Position numbers and translations under genes: made by a program
The notes under the pieces: generated by a model
What the model was told of the DNA's origin: nothing
The model's input: the letters and a program-made list of their open reading frames with translations, nothing else
The model's database searches: none
Shown: positions 51,514 through 61,400 of the stretch, in pieces
How positions within the stretch are numbered: the first letter of the stretch is position 1
Layout of the letters: every line of letters begins with the position of its first letter
DNA from: Muriicola sp. Z0-33
Lineage (GTDB): Bacteria; Bacteroidota; Bacteroidia; Flavobacteriales; Flavobacteriaceae
Direction: 5' to 3'
DNA length: 64,000 bases
Assembly: GCF_026126425.1 (NCBI RefSeq)
Contig: NZ_JAFMPW010000002.1
Span: forward strand, 372,001 to 436,000

Positions 51514-52518
51514 ATGAAAGTTAGAGCATACGCGGCAAATGAGCCGGGAGCAAAATTAAAGCCATACACTTATGAGCTCGGGGAATTAGGCTCCGAACAG
51601 GTAGATATTAAGGTAGCCTATTGTGGTATCTGTCATTCCGATTTAAGCATGATTAATGACGACTGGGGAATGACACAATACCCCATAGTCCCTGGTCATG
51701 AAATAGTCGGTGAAGTTGTCGCTGCAGGTGAGGCAGTAAAAAATATTAAAATTGGAGATAAAGTAGGATTAGGTTGGTTTTCAGCATCTTGTATGAGTTG
51801 CCATCAATGCATGGATGGCTCCCATCATCTTTGTGCTCAAAATGAATCGACAATTGTTGGGAGGCATGGAGGTTTTGCAGATTATGTCCGCGGACATTGG
51901 TCCTGGGCCATACCACTGCCTGACGGGATTGATATGAGTAAAGCCGGACCACTATTATGCGGCGGTATTACTGTTTTTAATCCTATAATTCTGGCCGGGG
52001 TACAGCCTGTTGATTCGGTTGGAGTAATCGGCATTGGCGGATTGGGACATATGGCCATCAAATTTTTAAAGCATTGGGGCTGCGAAGTAATTGCCTTTAG
52101 TTCAAATGCCGAGAAGAAACAACAGATTTTAAATATGGGTGCCGATCGGGTGATAAATTCAAAATCCCCGGATGAAATCAATAGTATTTCAGGAAGACTG
52201 AAATTTATTCTCAATACAACCAATGTTAGTCTGGACTGGAATTCGTATTTGGCGACATTAGCGCCAAAAGGAAAATTTCATACGGTAGGGGCAGTTCTGG
52301 AACCCATGGCAATTGCGGCCTTTAGCCTTATAGGAGGAGAGAAATCTGTCAGCGGAAGCCCACTGGGAAGTCCGGCCTTAACCAAAACAATGCTCAACTT
52401 CTGTGTAAGGCATAATATTTACCCCACTGTGGAGGAATTTCCATTTGAAAAAATTAATGATGCCATGGCACATCTGGAACAGGGTAAAGCAAGATTCAGA
52501 ATAGTACTGAGAAATTGA
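51514..52518 (+). CDS. Zinc-dependent NAD(P) alcohol dehydrogenase (cinnamyl/YahK type)
   Basis: The 334-aa medium-chain dehydrogenase has the catalytic zinc site (GICHSDLSM, GHEIVGEV) and the structural zinc Cys set (SCMSCHQCMDGSHHLC). The cofactor motif is GVIGIGGLGHMAIKF. The motif set fits the cinnamyl alcohol dehydrogenase/YahK branch, broad aldehyde reductases that usually prefer NADPH. The physiological substrate is unknown. Cytoplasmic. Confidence 0.92.
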   Translation: MKVRAYAANEPGAKLKPYTYELGELGSEQVDIKVAYCGICHSDLSMINDDWGMTQYPIVPGHEIVGEVVAAGEAVKNIKIGDKVGLGWFSASCMSCHQCMDGSHHLCAQNESTIVGRHGGFADYVRGHWSWAIPLPDGIDMSKAGPLLCGGITVFNPIILAGVQPVDSVGVIGIGGLGHMAIKFLKHWGCEVIAFSSNAEKKQQILNMGADRVINSKSPDEINSISGRLKFILNTTNVSLDWNSYLATLAPKGKFHTVGAVLEPMAIAAFSLIGGEKSVSGSPLGSPALTKTMLNFCVRHNIYPTVEEFPFEKINDAMAHLEQGKARFRIVLRN

Positions 52519-52622
52519 TAGCGCACTTGCATTAAGGTGGTTATAATTGAATGGTTAATCCTGTTTATTGTATATAATGGTATATTACTTAAGAATCTTG
52601 CGCCATATGATTTAAGTCATAG

Positions 52623-52650
52623 TTGAGAGCAATTTGCATTATTAGCTTTG
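52623..52650 (+). promoter_or_regulatory. Promoter of the hibernation factor gene
   Basis: TTG (52623-52625), 17 nt, then TAGCTTTG (52643-52650). The ATG at 52675 lies 24 nt downstream, and a TTG in-frame start at 52648 is inside the box and therefore not used. Confidence 0.75.
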
Positions 52651-52674
52651 AATAGCAATTATAAATTTATTCAT

Positions 52675-52974
52675 ATGACAATTCAAATTCAATACCTACA
52701 CATGCCAGAGAGCGATTCACTAAATGAGATTGTTAGTCGTCACCTGGATAAACTAGCCAAGCAATACCAATTTGTAATTCGGTCTCAGGTCACCTTTAAA
52801 CTAGAAAATAGTCATGACAAGGTCAACAAAGTCTGTGAAATAGAGTTAAGCGCACCTGGGCCAAGATTGTTTGCTAAATCTATGGAAGATAATTTTGAAA
52901 AGGCCGCGGCCAAAACCATCGATGATCTTAAGAGACAACTTAAGAAGCGTAAAGAAAAATTTAGTAGCCACTAA
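52675..52974 (+). CDS. Ribosome hibernation promoting factor (HPF/RaiA type)
   Basis: The 99-aa protein is a short HPF/YfiA: MTIQIQYLHMPESDSLNEIVSRHLDKLAKQYQF, then a beta strand VTFKLENSHDKVNKVCEIELSAPGPRLFAKSMEDNFEKAAAKTIDDLKRQLKKRKEK. The basic C-terminal helix is typical. It binds the decoding region of the small subunit and keeps ribosomes inactive in stationary phase. A strong promoter precedes it. Confidence 0.93.
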   Translation: MTIQIQYLHMPESDSLNEIVSRHLDKLAKQYQFVIRSQVTFKLENSHDKVNKVCEIELSAPGPRLFAKSMEDNFEKAAAKTIDDLKRQLKKRKEKFSSH

Positions 52975-53041
52975 TTAAGGTTCTTAACGCTGGATAAGGA
53001 ATAATTCCTAGCCAAAGACATAATTTCACCCTCTATAACCT

Positions 53042-54412
53042 ATGAAATCAGTGAAAATTCATTTTCTGGGGGCAGCTGGGACAGTTACAGGTTCAAAGTT
53101 CTTCCTTGAAACACCAGAGGTCAATATCCTTGTAGATTGTGGTATGTTTCAGGGGCTCAAAGAATTGAGGCAGTTAAATTGGAAACCCTTAGCGGTAGAC
53201 GCTGCAAATATCGATGTAGTTCTCCTTACTCATGGACATTTAGACCATTCAGGATATCTGCCTAAATTGGTGAAGGAAGGTTTTAGGGGGAATATTATTG
53301 GTACAGCCCCTACTTTAGACATAACCAAAATAATTCTCTTAGACAGCGCCAAGATTCATGAGGAAGAAGCCGAAATTGCCAATAAGGAAGGTTATAGCAA
53401 GCACAGGCCGGCACTGCCATTCTATACTATTAAGGAAGCAGAGCGGGCCATTAACCTGTTCCGGTCTGCAGACAAAGATCAATGGCATACACTTTCGGAA
53501 CACATAAAATGTAAATTTAGGTACAACGGTCATATCATCGGGGCCACCTTTATAGAGTTGGAAATTTTTGGGAAAATGTTTGTTTTCTCCGGCGATATCG
53601 GGCGTTTACAAGATAACTTGTTAGACCCCCCGGAGCGCCCCAGATGGGCAGATTACCTGTTCATTGAAACCACCTATGGAGATCAGCTACACCCGGATGA
53701 AGAAGTGGAAGAACTGATTGTGACCCTGGTAAAAAAAGCAATAGTGAACAGGGGTAATCTGATTATACCCTCCTTTGCTGTAGAGCGATTGCAATCCCTG
53801 ATGTACACCATTTGGCTACTTTACAAAAAAAATAAGATCCCGAATATCCCTGTATTCATAGATAGTCCGATGGGTAGTAATGTTCTGGATGTTTTTGAAA
53901 GATTTCCCGATTGGCACACCTTAAGTATGAAAGAATATCACGCCATGTGCAATCATTTTAATATAATTAGTTCTTATGCTGATACCTGGAAGACTATAGA
54001 CGATCCCAGACCGAAAATAGTCATCGCCGGAAGTGGTATGCTCACAGGTGGGAGGGTACTCACCTACCTGAAGCAACTTATAGATGAACCATCTACCACG
54101 GTACTATTAGTGGGTTATCAAGCCGAGGGAACAAGAGGCAGGAAGCTTTTGGAAGGTGCTCGTGAACTTAAAATATATGGTAAATATTACCCTGTTGCGG
54201 CAAAGGTTGAACATCTTGAAAGCTTATCTGCCCATGCTGACCAACAAGAATTACTTAACTGGATGAAGGATATAAGAAATATTCCGGAAATGTTATACTT
54301 AATACATGGTGAGTCTGCGGCTCTGGATACTTTTCAAGAGAAAATTAAGCAGGTGTATGGCTGGCATACACATATTCCCCGGCTTGAGGAAGTACAAGAG
54401 ATTCTTCTTTAA
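53042..54412 (+). CDS. MBL-fold beta-CASP RNA metallo-hydrolase (RNase J/CPSF73-like)
   Basis: The 456-aa protein begins with a metallo-beta-lactamase fold (HFLGAAGTVTGSKFFLE), with the metal motif LTHGHLDHSGYLPKL (~63-75). Further metal His/Asp are in YNGHIIGATFIE and VFSGDIGRL. The beta-CASP insert and C-terminal motif follow (IVIAGSGMLTGGRVLTYL; SLSAHADQQELLNW). It is predicted to be an endonuclease and/or 5'-exonuclease acting on RNA in the cytoplasm. It follows the hibernation factor by 67 nt, with no clear promoter between. Confidence 0.92.
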   Translation: MKSVKIHFLGAAGTVTGSKFFLETPEVNILVDCGMFQGLKELRQLNWKPLAVDAANIDVVLLTHGHLDHSGYLPKLVKEGFRGNIIGTAPTLDITKIILLDSAKIHEEEAEIANKEGYSKHRPALPFYTIKEAERAINLFRSADKDQWHTLSEHIKCKFRYNGHIIGATFIELEIFGKMFVFSGDIGRLQDNLLDPPERPRWADYLFIETTYGDQLHPDEEVEELIVTLVKKAIVNRGNLIIPSFAVERLQSLMYTIWLLYKKNKIPNIPVFIDSPMGSNVLDVFERFPDWHTLSMKEYHAMCNHFNIISSYADTWKTIDDPRPKIVIAGSGMLTGGRVLTYLKQLIDEPSTTVLLVGYQAEGTRGRKLLEGARELKIYGKYYPVAAKVEHLESLSAHADQQELLNWMKDIRNIPEMLYLIHGESAALDTFQEKIKQVYGWHTHIPRLEEVQEILL

Positions 54413-54722
54413 ACTAAAAGTCTTAGTAACCACATTAAGAAGTTAAATTAAGCTTATATCTGCCGTTTTCTGAAAGACTATATTTTTCTTCCTTGACTTC
54501 ATCGCAAACCGCTAACCTAAGAACACTTTAAACATTTTCGATTTAATTTTCACGAGATTAGAATTGCACATTGTGGTGCTAATTCGCTATATTACAAGGT
54601 ATTCGATCTTTACAGTTACATTTATCGGATATCAGCAATTTATAACCGTATTGGACATACCTAAAACACCTATTCGTATTTGATTATTAAATTTAAATTA
54701 TCAACCAACCATATATAGTCTT
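54413..54722. other. 310-nt intergenic region without a recognisable gene
   Basis: Between the MBL-fold gene and the 54.7-kb lipoprotein I see only AT-rich sequence. There is no strong terminator, no clear TTG/TAnnTTTG promoter and no ORF above about 30 codons with a plausible start. Confidence 0.6.
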
Positions 54723-55691
54723 ATGAAAACCATCAAAGCATTAATCGATCAGAAAATTCCCCTGAAACTTTTATTAATTATCCTTTGTAGTCTGACAATA
54801 CTATCCTGTAAGTCCGAAAAAAAGCAAACAGAAGCTGGTGTTGTTGAAGAAGAAAAAGAAAACGTAATAGAAATTATAACCGAGAACATGGATTTTCAGA
54901 TGCAGGATACCATCCCTTCCGGGTGGAATACTTTTCGCTATAAAAATCTATCACCACAAACGCATTTTTTCCTGGTAGATAAGTACCCTGAAGGGAAGAC
55001 TTCAGAAGACGCTGAAAAGCTTGTAGGGCCCGTTTTTGACCAAGCCATGAAACTTATTATGGAAGGAAAGATAGAAGAGGGATACGCAGAGTTTGCTAAT
55101 CTACCGGAATGGTTTGGTGAAGTACTATTTATGGGCGGATCCGGATTGCTTTCGCCAGGCCAGGTTGCAGAAACTACTATCAAATTAGCGCCCGGGAAGT
55201 ACATACTGGAATGCTACGTTAAGATGAGCAATGGTAAATTTCACACTTCAATGGGTATGACAAAAGATCTTGTCGTCTCTCAGGAAAATTCGGGCAATAA
55301 GGAGTTGAAAGCAGATATAGATGTGGCTATTTCCAGTACTGCAGGAATAGAATTTAACGATACCATTTCGGCTGGAAATCATATTTTTTCGGTTTACTAC
55401 AAAGACCAGATTGCACACGAAAATTTTGTCGGCCATGATATTAACCTGGTAAAACTCAACCAAAATTCGGATTTGGAGCTACTGGAAATCTGGATGAACT
55501 GGGCAGAACCTAAGGGCCTTATAGAGCCCGCTCCGGCAGATGTTATCTTTTTAGGCGGGGTAAACGATATGCCAGAAGGATCTACGGGCTATTTTACTGC
55601 AGAATTAAAGCCAGGAAAGTACGCGCTGATCTCAGAAGTGCCAGGCGCTTCAGCCAAGAATATGTTTAAGATTTTTACTGTTTCGGATTAA
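54723..55691 (+). CDS. Lipoprotein with two repeated cupredoxin-like domains
   Basis: The 322-aa product has a lipoprotein signal (LLLIILCSLTILSC, Cys29) and a charged linker. The mature part holds two copies of one beta domain (~50-180 and ~195-322). Shared pieces are PSGWNTFRYKNLSPQTHFFLVD versus SAGNHIFSVYYKDQIAHENFVGHDINLV, and SPGQVAETTIKLAPGKYILECYV versus PEGSTGYFTAELKPGKYALISEV. The APGKY/KPGKYxL element resembles cupredoxin-like folds, but the copper ligands are not fully present. Periplasmic or surface role unknown. Confidence 0.75.
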   Translation: MKTIKALIDQKIPLKLLLIILCSLTILSCKSEKKQTEAGVVEEEKENVIEIITENMDFQMQDTIPSGWNTFRYKNLSPQTHFFLVDKYPEGKTSEDAEKLVGPVFDQAMKLIMEGKIEEGYAEFANLPEWFGEVLFMGGSGLLSPGQVAETTIKLAPGKYILECYVKMSNGKFHTSMGMTKDLVVSQENSGNKELKADIDVAISSTAGIEFNDTISAGNHIFSVYYKDQIAHENFVGHDINLVKLNQNSDLELLEIWMNWAEPKGLIEPAPADVIFLGGVNDMPEGSTGYFTAELKPGKYALISEVPGASAKNMFKIFTVSD

Positions 55692-55775
55692 AAATAAACT
55701 CATGTTCCTGTAATTCTGTACTATAAGGAAATTGGGATTAATGAATAAAGAAATAACATTTGAACTTTAAATTAA

Positions 55776-56486
55776 ATGGAAGAATCTGCAGGTTTAGATA
55801 CCTATCTCGAAAATCATTATATACACCGGAGCAACTGGTTAAGGGCGGCAGTGCTGGGTGCAAATGACGGAATTTTATCTACAGCCAGTATTGCTGTTGG
55901 GGTGGCGGCAGCAACCGAACTTAGAGAACCGATTATCCTCGCCACCCTGGCCGGTTTGGTTGCCGGAGCCCTATCTATGGCTGCCGGTGAGTATGTTTCT
56001 GTAAGTTCCCAGACCGATGTAGAAAAAGCGGATATAGAGAGGGAAAGGCAGGAATTGGAAGAAATGCCCGAGCTAGAATTACAGCGGTTGGCAGAAATAT
56101 ATGTGGAAAGAGGCCTGAAGCAAGAAACCGCATTAACAGTTGCAAAAGAAATGACAGCGCACGATGCCTTAGGGGCTCATGTAAGAGATGAACTGGGAAT
56201 CAATGAAATAAGCCAGGCTAAACCCATTCAGGCCGCCCTTGCTTCGGGTGGTGCATTTACCGCAGGAGGTATACTTCCCTTTCTGGTGACCTTGTTTGTA
56301 CCACTTGATGGGATGGAATACATTCTTTATATAACCGCAACTTTGTTCCTGATGCTCCTTGGGGCAATTGCGGCAAAAACAGGAGGTTCTAACATCTGGA
56401 AAGCAGTAATCAGAATTACTTTCTGGGGCACTATTGCTATGGGACTTACCGCCCTGGCCGGCTATATATTCGGGATAAATGTCTGA
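55776..56486 (+). CDS. VIT1/CCC1 family iron/manganese transporter
   Basis: The 236-aa inner-membrane protein is of the VIT1/CCC1 type: WLRAAVLGANDGILSTASIAVGVAAAT at the N-terminus (conserved ANDGILS), then GLVAGALSMAAGEYVSVSSQTDVEKADIERERQELEE and ending in three further helices. The cytoplasmic acidic helix between TM2 and TM3 is the metal-binding loop. It moves Fe2+ or Mn2+ out of the cytoplasm. It is 84 nt after the cupredoxin-like lipoprotein. Confidence 0.92.
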   Translation: MEESAGLDTYLENHYIHRSNWLRAAVLGANDGILSTASIAVGVAAATELREPIILATLAGLVAGALSMAAGEYVSVSSQTDVEKADIERERQELEEMPELELQRLAEIYVERGLKQETALTVAKEMTAHDALGAHVRDELGINEISQAKPIQAALASGGAFTAGGILPFLVTLFVPLDGMEYILYITATLFLMLLGAIAAKTGGSNIWKAVIRITFWGTIAMGLTALAGYIFGINV

Positions 56487-56518
56487 TGCCATAGGGATGT
56501 AATTAAATTTGAACAGAC

Positions 56519-57091
56519 ATGAACAGGATACTAAACTATATCAGAAAGTATTGGACATACACGGCCGTGCTGTTAATATGTTTTAGCTGTAATCAAATGA
56601 GCGAGCAGATTGTAGATGAAGCTGCAGGAACTAATGGTGGCTTTGAGGTAGTGCAAAACGGCCTTCCTGTAAATTGGCAGTTGTATACACCCAATACCGT
56701 ACCTGGAGCTGAATTTAATATCCATCTCGATACTGTAGACTTCAAAGAAGGTAATCAGTCCCTGAAATTTAAAGTAGAACGCTGTTCAAACCTGGGCGGC
56801 TGGAAGTCCCCCGGGTTTACCAATGAGTTTAATATTGATAAAGGCAGTAACTATAATTTACAATTCTGGATAAAGAATACAGATGCAGAATTTAGAGTAA
56901 TGGCCGGGGGCGTATCGGCCATGGAAGGAGATATGAAAACACTTGTACAAACCAGTGAGAGTTTTAATGAGTGGAAGCAATTTAATTTTAGCATCCCAAT
57001 TGCGAAAGAATACAACACTTTGCGAATAGAGGTGAATATCCTAAAACCCGGAACGTTTTGGATAGATAATATTAAAATTGAAAAGGAGTAA
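56519..57091 (+). CDS. Lipoprotein with carbohydrate-binding-module-like jelly roll
   Basis: The 190-aa product has a lipoprotein signal (VLLICFSC, Cys24). The mature region looks like a CBM4/9-type jelly roll: NGGFEVVQNGLPVNWQLYTPNT (typical start of such domains), then FKEGNQSLKFKVERCSNLGGWKSPGF and ending LKPGTFWIDNIKIEKE. Binding residues cannot be fixed by eye, and carbohydrate binding is only a suggestion. It lies 32 nt after the VIT1 gene and 52 nt before the haloalkane dehalogenase. Confidence 0.75.
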   Translation: MNRILNYIRKYWTYTAVLLICFSCNQMSEQIVDEAAGTNGGFEVVQNGLPVNWQLYTPNTVPGAEFNIHLDTVDFKEGNQSLKFKVERCSNLGGWKSPGFTNEFNIDKGSNYNLQFWIKNTDAEFRVMAGGVSAMEGDMKTLVQTSESFNEWKQFNFSIPIAKEYNTLRIEVNILKPGTFWIDNIKIEKE

Positions 57092-57143
57092 CTCCAGAAT
57101 TGATAGTCCTTAGGGTTGATATTTAATATATAATATTTAATAG

Positions 57144-58043
57144 ATGAGAGACATTTTACGTACCCCGGATAAGAGGTTTGAAAATTTATCGGGCTATAAC
57201 TTTACAGCGCATTATCTGGAAGTGGAAGAAGGGCTAAGGATGCATTATGTTGATGAGGGAGAAAAGAACAAACCAGTAGTACTGCTGCTTCACGGAGAAC
57301 CCAGCTGGTCTTATTTATATAGAAAAATGATCCCTGTTCTTGCTGAGAGCCACTTTAGGGTTATTGCACCAGATCTTATCGGTTTTGGTAAATCTGACAA
57401 ATTGAGAAGTCAGAGCAGCTATTCATATCAGGAACATCTTAAATGGATGTCCGAATTTATTAAGCAGTTAGACCTGCAAGGGATAATACTTTTCTGCCAG
57501 GATTGGGGTGGTCTTCTAGGCCTTAGATTAGCCACGGATATACCCTCCAGGTTTTTTGGCATCATAGCATCAAATACCACCTTGCCCATCGGCAAACTTG
57601 CTTTGCCAGAATCTTTCCACAGATGGCGGGAGTTTTCACAGAAATCGCCCGACTTTGATATCGGTAAGGTAATAGATATGGGAACCGTGCAGGAGCTTAG
57701 TGAAGAAGTAATAATGGCCTATAACGCCCCTTTCCCTTCCGAGGAATACAAGGCCGGCGCAAGGATTTTTCCCATGCTGGTGCCAGCTGAGGAGCAAGAC
57801 CCGGAGGCGATAAATAATAAAGCAGCCTGGAATAAACTCAGTCAGTGGAAAAAGCCATTTCTGACCATTTTTGGGGATTCAGACCCCATTATGAAAGGGG
57901 CAGAAAAGGCATTTATACAGTTGGTCCCAGGGGCAAAAAACCAACATCACAAGATTTTATCTGCAGGTCATTTTATACAGGAAGAAAAAGGGGAAACGCT
58001 CGCAAACCTCATAACCGAGTTCTATAAAACCAATAGTAACTAA
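57144..58043 (+). CDS. Haloalkane dehalogenase (subfamily HLD-I type)
   Basis: The 299-aa alpha/beta hydrolase has the nucleophile elbow CQDWGG (Asp120, halide-binding Trp121), HGEPSWSYLYRKM with the oxyanion Glu52 as in DhlA-type HLD-I, a catalytic acid in FGDSDP (Asp247) and the base His276 (SAGHFI). A cap Trp (Trp161) is the probable second halide ligand. It should hydrolyse a C-halogen bond to an alcohol. The start is the ATG; the frame has no signal peptide, so it is cytoplasmic. No halide exporter or alcohol pathway adjoins it. Confidence 0.88.
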   Translation: MRDILRTPDKRFENLSGYNFTAHYLEVEEGLRMHYVDEGEKNKPVVLLLHGEPSWSYLYRKMIPVLAESHFRVIAPDLIGFGKSDKLRSQSSYSYQEHLKWMSEFIKQLDLQGIILFCQDWGGLLGLRLATDIPSRFFGIIASNTTLPIGKLALPESFHRWREFSQKSPDFDIGKVIDMGTVQELSEEVIMAYNAPFPSEEYKAGARIFPMLVPAEEQDPEAINNKAAWNKLSQWKKPFLTIFGDSDPIMKGAEKAFIQLVPGAKNQHHKILSAGHFIQEEKGETLANLITEFYKTNSN

Positions 58044-58457
58044 GTCCTGGTCGGCTTTAAAATATTATTCCACGTTCGAAATAAATATTTTCTATTATCC
58101 AAACCAGAGTAGTGTATTTCATCGAAAAATTCGGCTTTTCGTCAATTCGCATTTGAATATTATGTATTATTGTAGTCCAAATCTTATGTAAAACTTATGC
58201 ATGGCAGCATTCAATTTAACTTCGCAAAAGGGTAGATACCCAATTTACAATTCACTTAAAGGATTTTCTTATATGGTGTAAAGCTATAGGGAATTCTTTA
58301 ACCAATCAGGTCAGTAAATGACCTGTATAGGGTGAGTATGTAATAATGTGAACAAAACGAATAGCGTCATTTGTAAGGTTACGTTCGACTTGGTTGAAAC
58401 TATAATCCCCAAATTATAGTTCCAAATCTTAACATGAACTTAACCTAAACCTACGAA
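58044..58457. promoter_or_regulatory. 414-nt spacer upstream of the DUF5060 gene with two inverted repeats
   Basis: No gene is visible here. Two inverted repeats stand out: AGGTCA-GTAAA-TGACCT (58308-58324) and AACTATAAT-CCCCAA-ATTATAGTT (58398-58421), the latter ending 36 nt before the ATG at 58458. They could be operators or leader hairpins that control the polysaccharide-degradation genes. No clear TAnnTTTG box was found. Confidence 0.45.
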
Positions 58458-61400
58458 ATGCGCTTTAACAGATTTCCTCTGTTAGCAGTATTGCTGCTAT
58501 CTTTTTATGGCCTGTTTTCGCAGTCTACCGTCTCCGGAGAATTGCGCAAATGGCACACTATAACTATCCTTTTCAACGGACCTGATGCCAACGAGAATAG
58601 CGGAACCAATCCGTTTCTGGACTATAGACTGAATGTGAATTTTACAGGACCCAATGGGGAAACCTTTGTGGTACCTGGTTATTTTGCTGCAGACGGTAAT
58701 GCCGCCAATACAGGAGCTACTTCCGGGAATAAATGGGCCGTAAAGTTTACTCCAAACCAAACCGGACAATGGAATTATACTGCTTCATTCAGAAGCGGAA
58801 GCAATGTAGCTACTAGTCTGGATGTCAATGCGGGGACTGCTACTTCGTTTAATGGTGCTTCCGGAAATTTTAATATAAGCACTTCAAATAAAACAAATCC
58901 GGATAACAGAGCAAAAGGAAGGTTAAACTATGTTGGGGAAAGATACCTTAAGTTTGAGGAAACAGGTAAATACTTTTTGAAAGCCGGGGCAGATTCTCCT
59001 GAAAACCTACTTGGCTATGGCGAATTTGATAATACCGTAAACAGTAAAACCTGGTCTCCACACCTGCAAGATTGGAACAATGGCGATCCCACCTGGCAAA
59101 ACGGCAAGGGAAAAGGACTCATTGGTGCAATAAATTACCTATCGGAAAAAGGTATGAACGCCTTTTCTTTCCTAACTATGAACGTAATTGGAGATGGCAA
59201 AGATGTATGGCCATGGGCAGCCGCCAATCATGGAGATCTGGACGGGGCCTCTGGTGCTGATGCCACCAATAGAACACGCTACGATGTGTCTAAGCTGGCA
59301 CAGTGGGAAATTCTATTCAGCCATGCTGACAGCAAAGGAATGTACCTTCATTTTAAAACCCAGGAAACCGAAAACCTTGAACTTTTAGATGGAAATCAAC
59401 TGGGAACACAAAGAAAATTATACTACAGGGAACTAATCGCCAGATTTGGACATCATTTGGCACTAAACTGGAATCTGGGAGAAGAATTTGATATCTATGA
59501 TGCCGCTCTGATAAATTCTTATGCTGATTATATCCGATCTGTAGATCCTTATGATCACCATATTGTTATTCATTCTTATCCAAATGCTCAAAACCAATTA
59601 TACAATCCGCTGCTGGGATCATCCGGACAAATAACCGGACCGTCTCTTCAAATTAGCATAGATAATGTGCACGAAGATGTAAAACGCTGGATTACTACTT
59701 CGGCGAATGCAGGTAAAAAATGGGTTGTGGCAAACGACGAACAAGGCCCTTATCAGGCAGGTGTCAACGCTGACGGTAATTACAGCGGTGATAAAGGAAC
59801 ACAGGCAGATAATCGAGCAAATGTTCGTAATAAAGTCTTATGGGGTACTCTGATGGCAGGAGGTGCCGGAGTAGAGTACTATTTCGGATATCAAACCGGT
59901 GAAACAGATTTAACCGCTCAGGATTGGAGAAGTAGAAGTACAAAGTGGGAAGATGCAAAGATTGCTTTGCAATTTTTTGAGCAACAACTTCCTTACTGGA
60001 CCATGCAATCTAACGACCAGATTACTTCTTCAGGCAATGATTACTGTCTGGAAAAGTCTGGTGATGTATATGCCATTTATCTTCCCAATGGAGGATCTAC
60101 AAATCTTAATTTATCTAGTGTCTCCGGAACTTTTTCAGTTCAATGGTTCAACCCCAGGAATGGCGGAAACCTTCAAAACGGAAGTGTTCAGGAAATTGCC
60201 GGTGGTGGGAATAGAAGTATAGGAAACCCGCCCAACAGTACATCTTCTGACTGGGTAGCACTGATAAAGAAAACAGAAGGTAGCAGCGGTGGCGGAGGCG
60301 GCCAAACCAATAATTGTGAAGCCCTTTTTGAATCCAATAATGGCCTGGTAATTATTGAGGCAGAAAATATAAATGCCGCAGCTGGCTGGAATACACATTC
60401 TTCGGTTGCAGACTACAGCGGCTCGGGTTACCTTGAATGGGAAGGTGGAGATTATTTCAGTACCCCTGGAAATGGGCTCTCAACTACCTCAATTAAGATA
60501 AATGAACCTGGTACTTACCTCTTCCAATGGAGAAACAAAGTTGGTCATGGAACCAATACAACAGAAAGTAATGATACCTGGTTAAGGTTTCCTGACGCTT
60601 CAGATTTCTTTGGACAGAAAGGAAACGGAAGTATTGTCTACCCCAAAGGCAGTGGCAAGACACCCACCCCTAATGGTGCGGGATCCAATGGATGGTTTAA
60701 AGTATATGTGAACTCACTGAGCTGGACATGGTCTACCAATACAAGTGACAACGATGCACATAAAATCTATGTTACTTTTGATACTCCAGGAGTATATACA
60801 ATGGAAATTTCCGGGAGATCTAACCATCATTTAATAGACAGAATTGTCCTTAGTAATGATTTCAATAGTGGAACTGATCTGTCGCTGGAAGAAACGGATT
60901 GTGAAGGCGGTCAAAACCCTACCATTGCTGTAAATGGAGTGACCATCTCACAAAATGAGCTAACACTCAATATTGGGTCCAATTATACCCTTGGAAGCAC
61001 GGTCCTCCCATCAAATGCGAGCAACAAAACAGTTTTTTGGTCATCTTCAGACCCTAGTGTTGCAACTGTTAACGCTAATGGTACGGTTAGTGCCCTAACT
61101 GCGGGTACAACAACAATCACCGTTAGAACGGAGGACGGGAATTATACCGCTACGGCCCTACTTGAGGTAACGACTTCTTCAGATCCCAATCCGGAGCCAG
61201 AACCTTCAACAGATTGCGATGCCGATTATGTCGCCAATAATAATATAGTAATTATAGAAGCAGAACACCTTAATGTGTCTCCAGGCTGGACACATAAGTC
61301 GGATATAGCAGGATATTCCGGGAATGGTTATATCGAATGGGAAGGAGAAGACTATTTTACAAATCCGGGTAATGGACTCATTACTGCAACAATCGACATT

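Noticed and set aside
58044-58457. A possible small RNA in the spacer upstream of the DUF5060 gene
   Set aside because: The two inverted repeats lack a promoter box and T tract, so a regulatory or leader role is more likely than a separate RNA gene.
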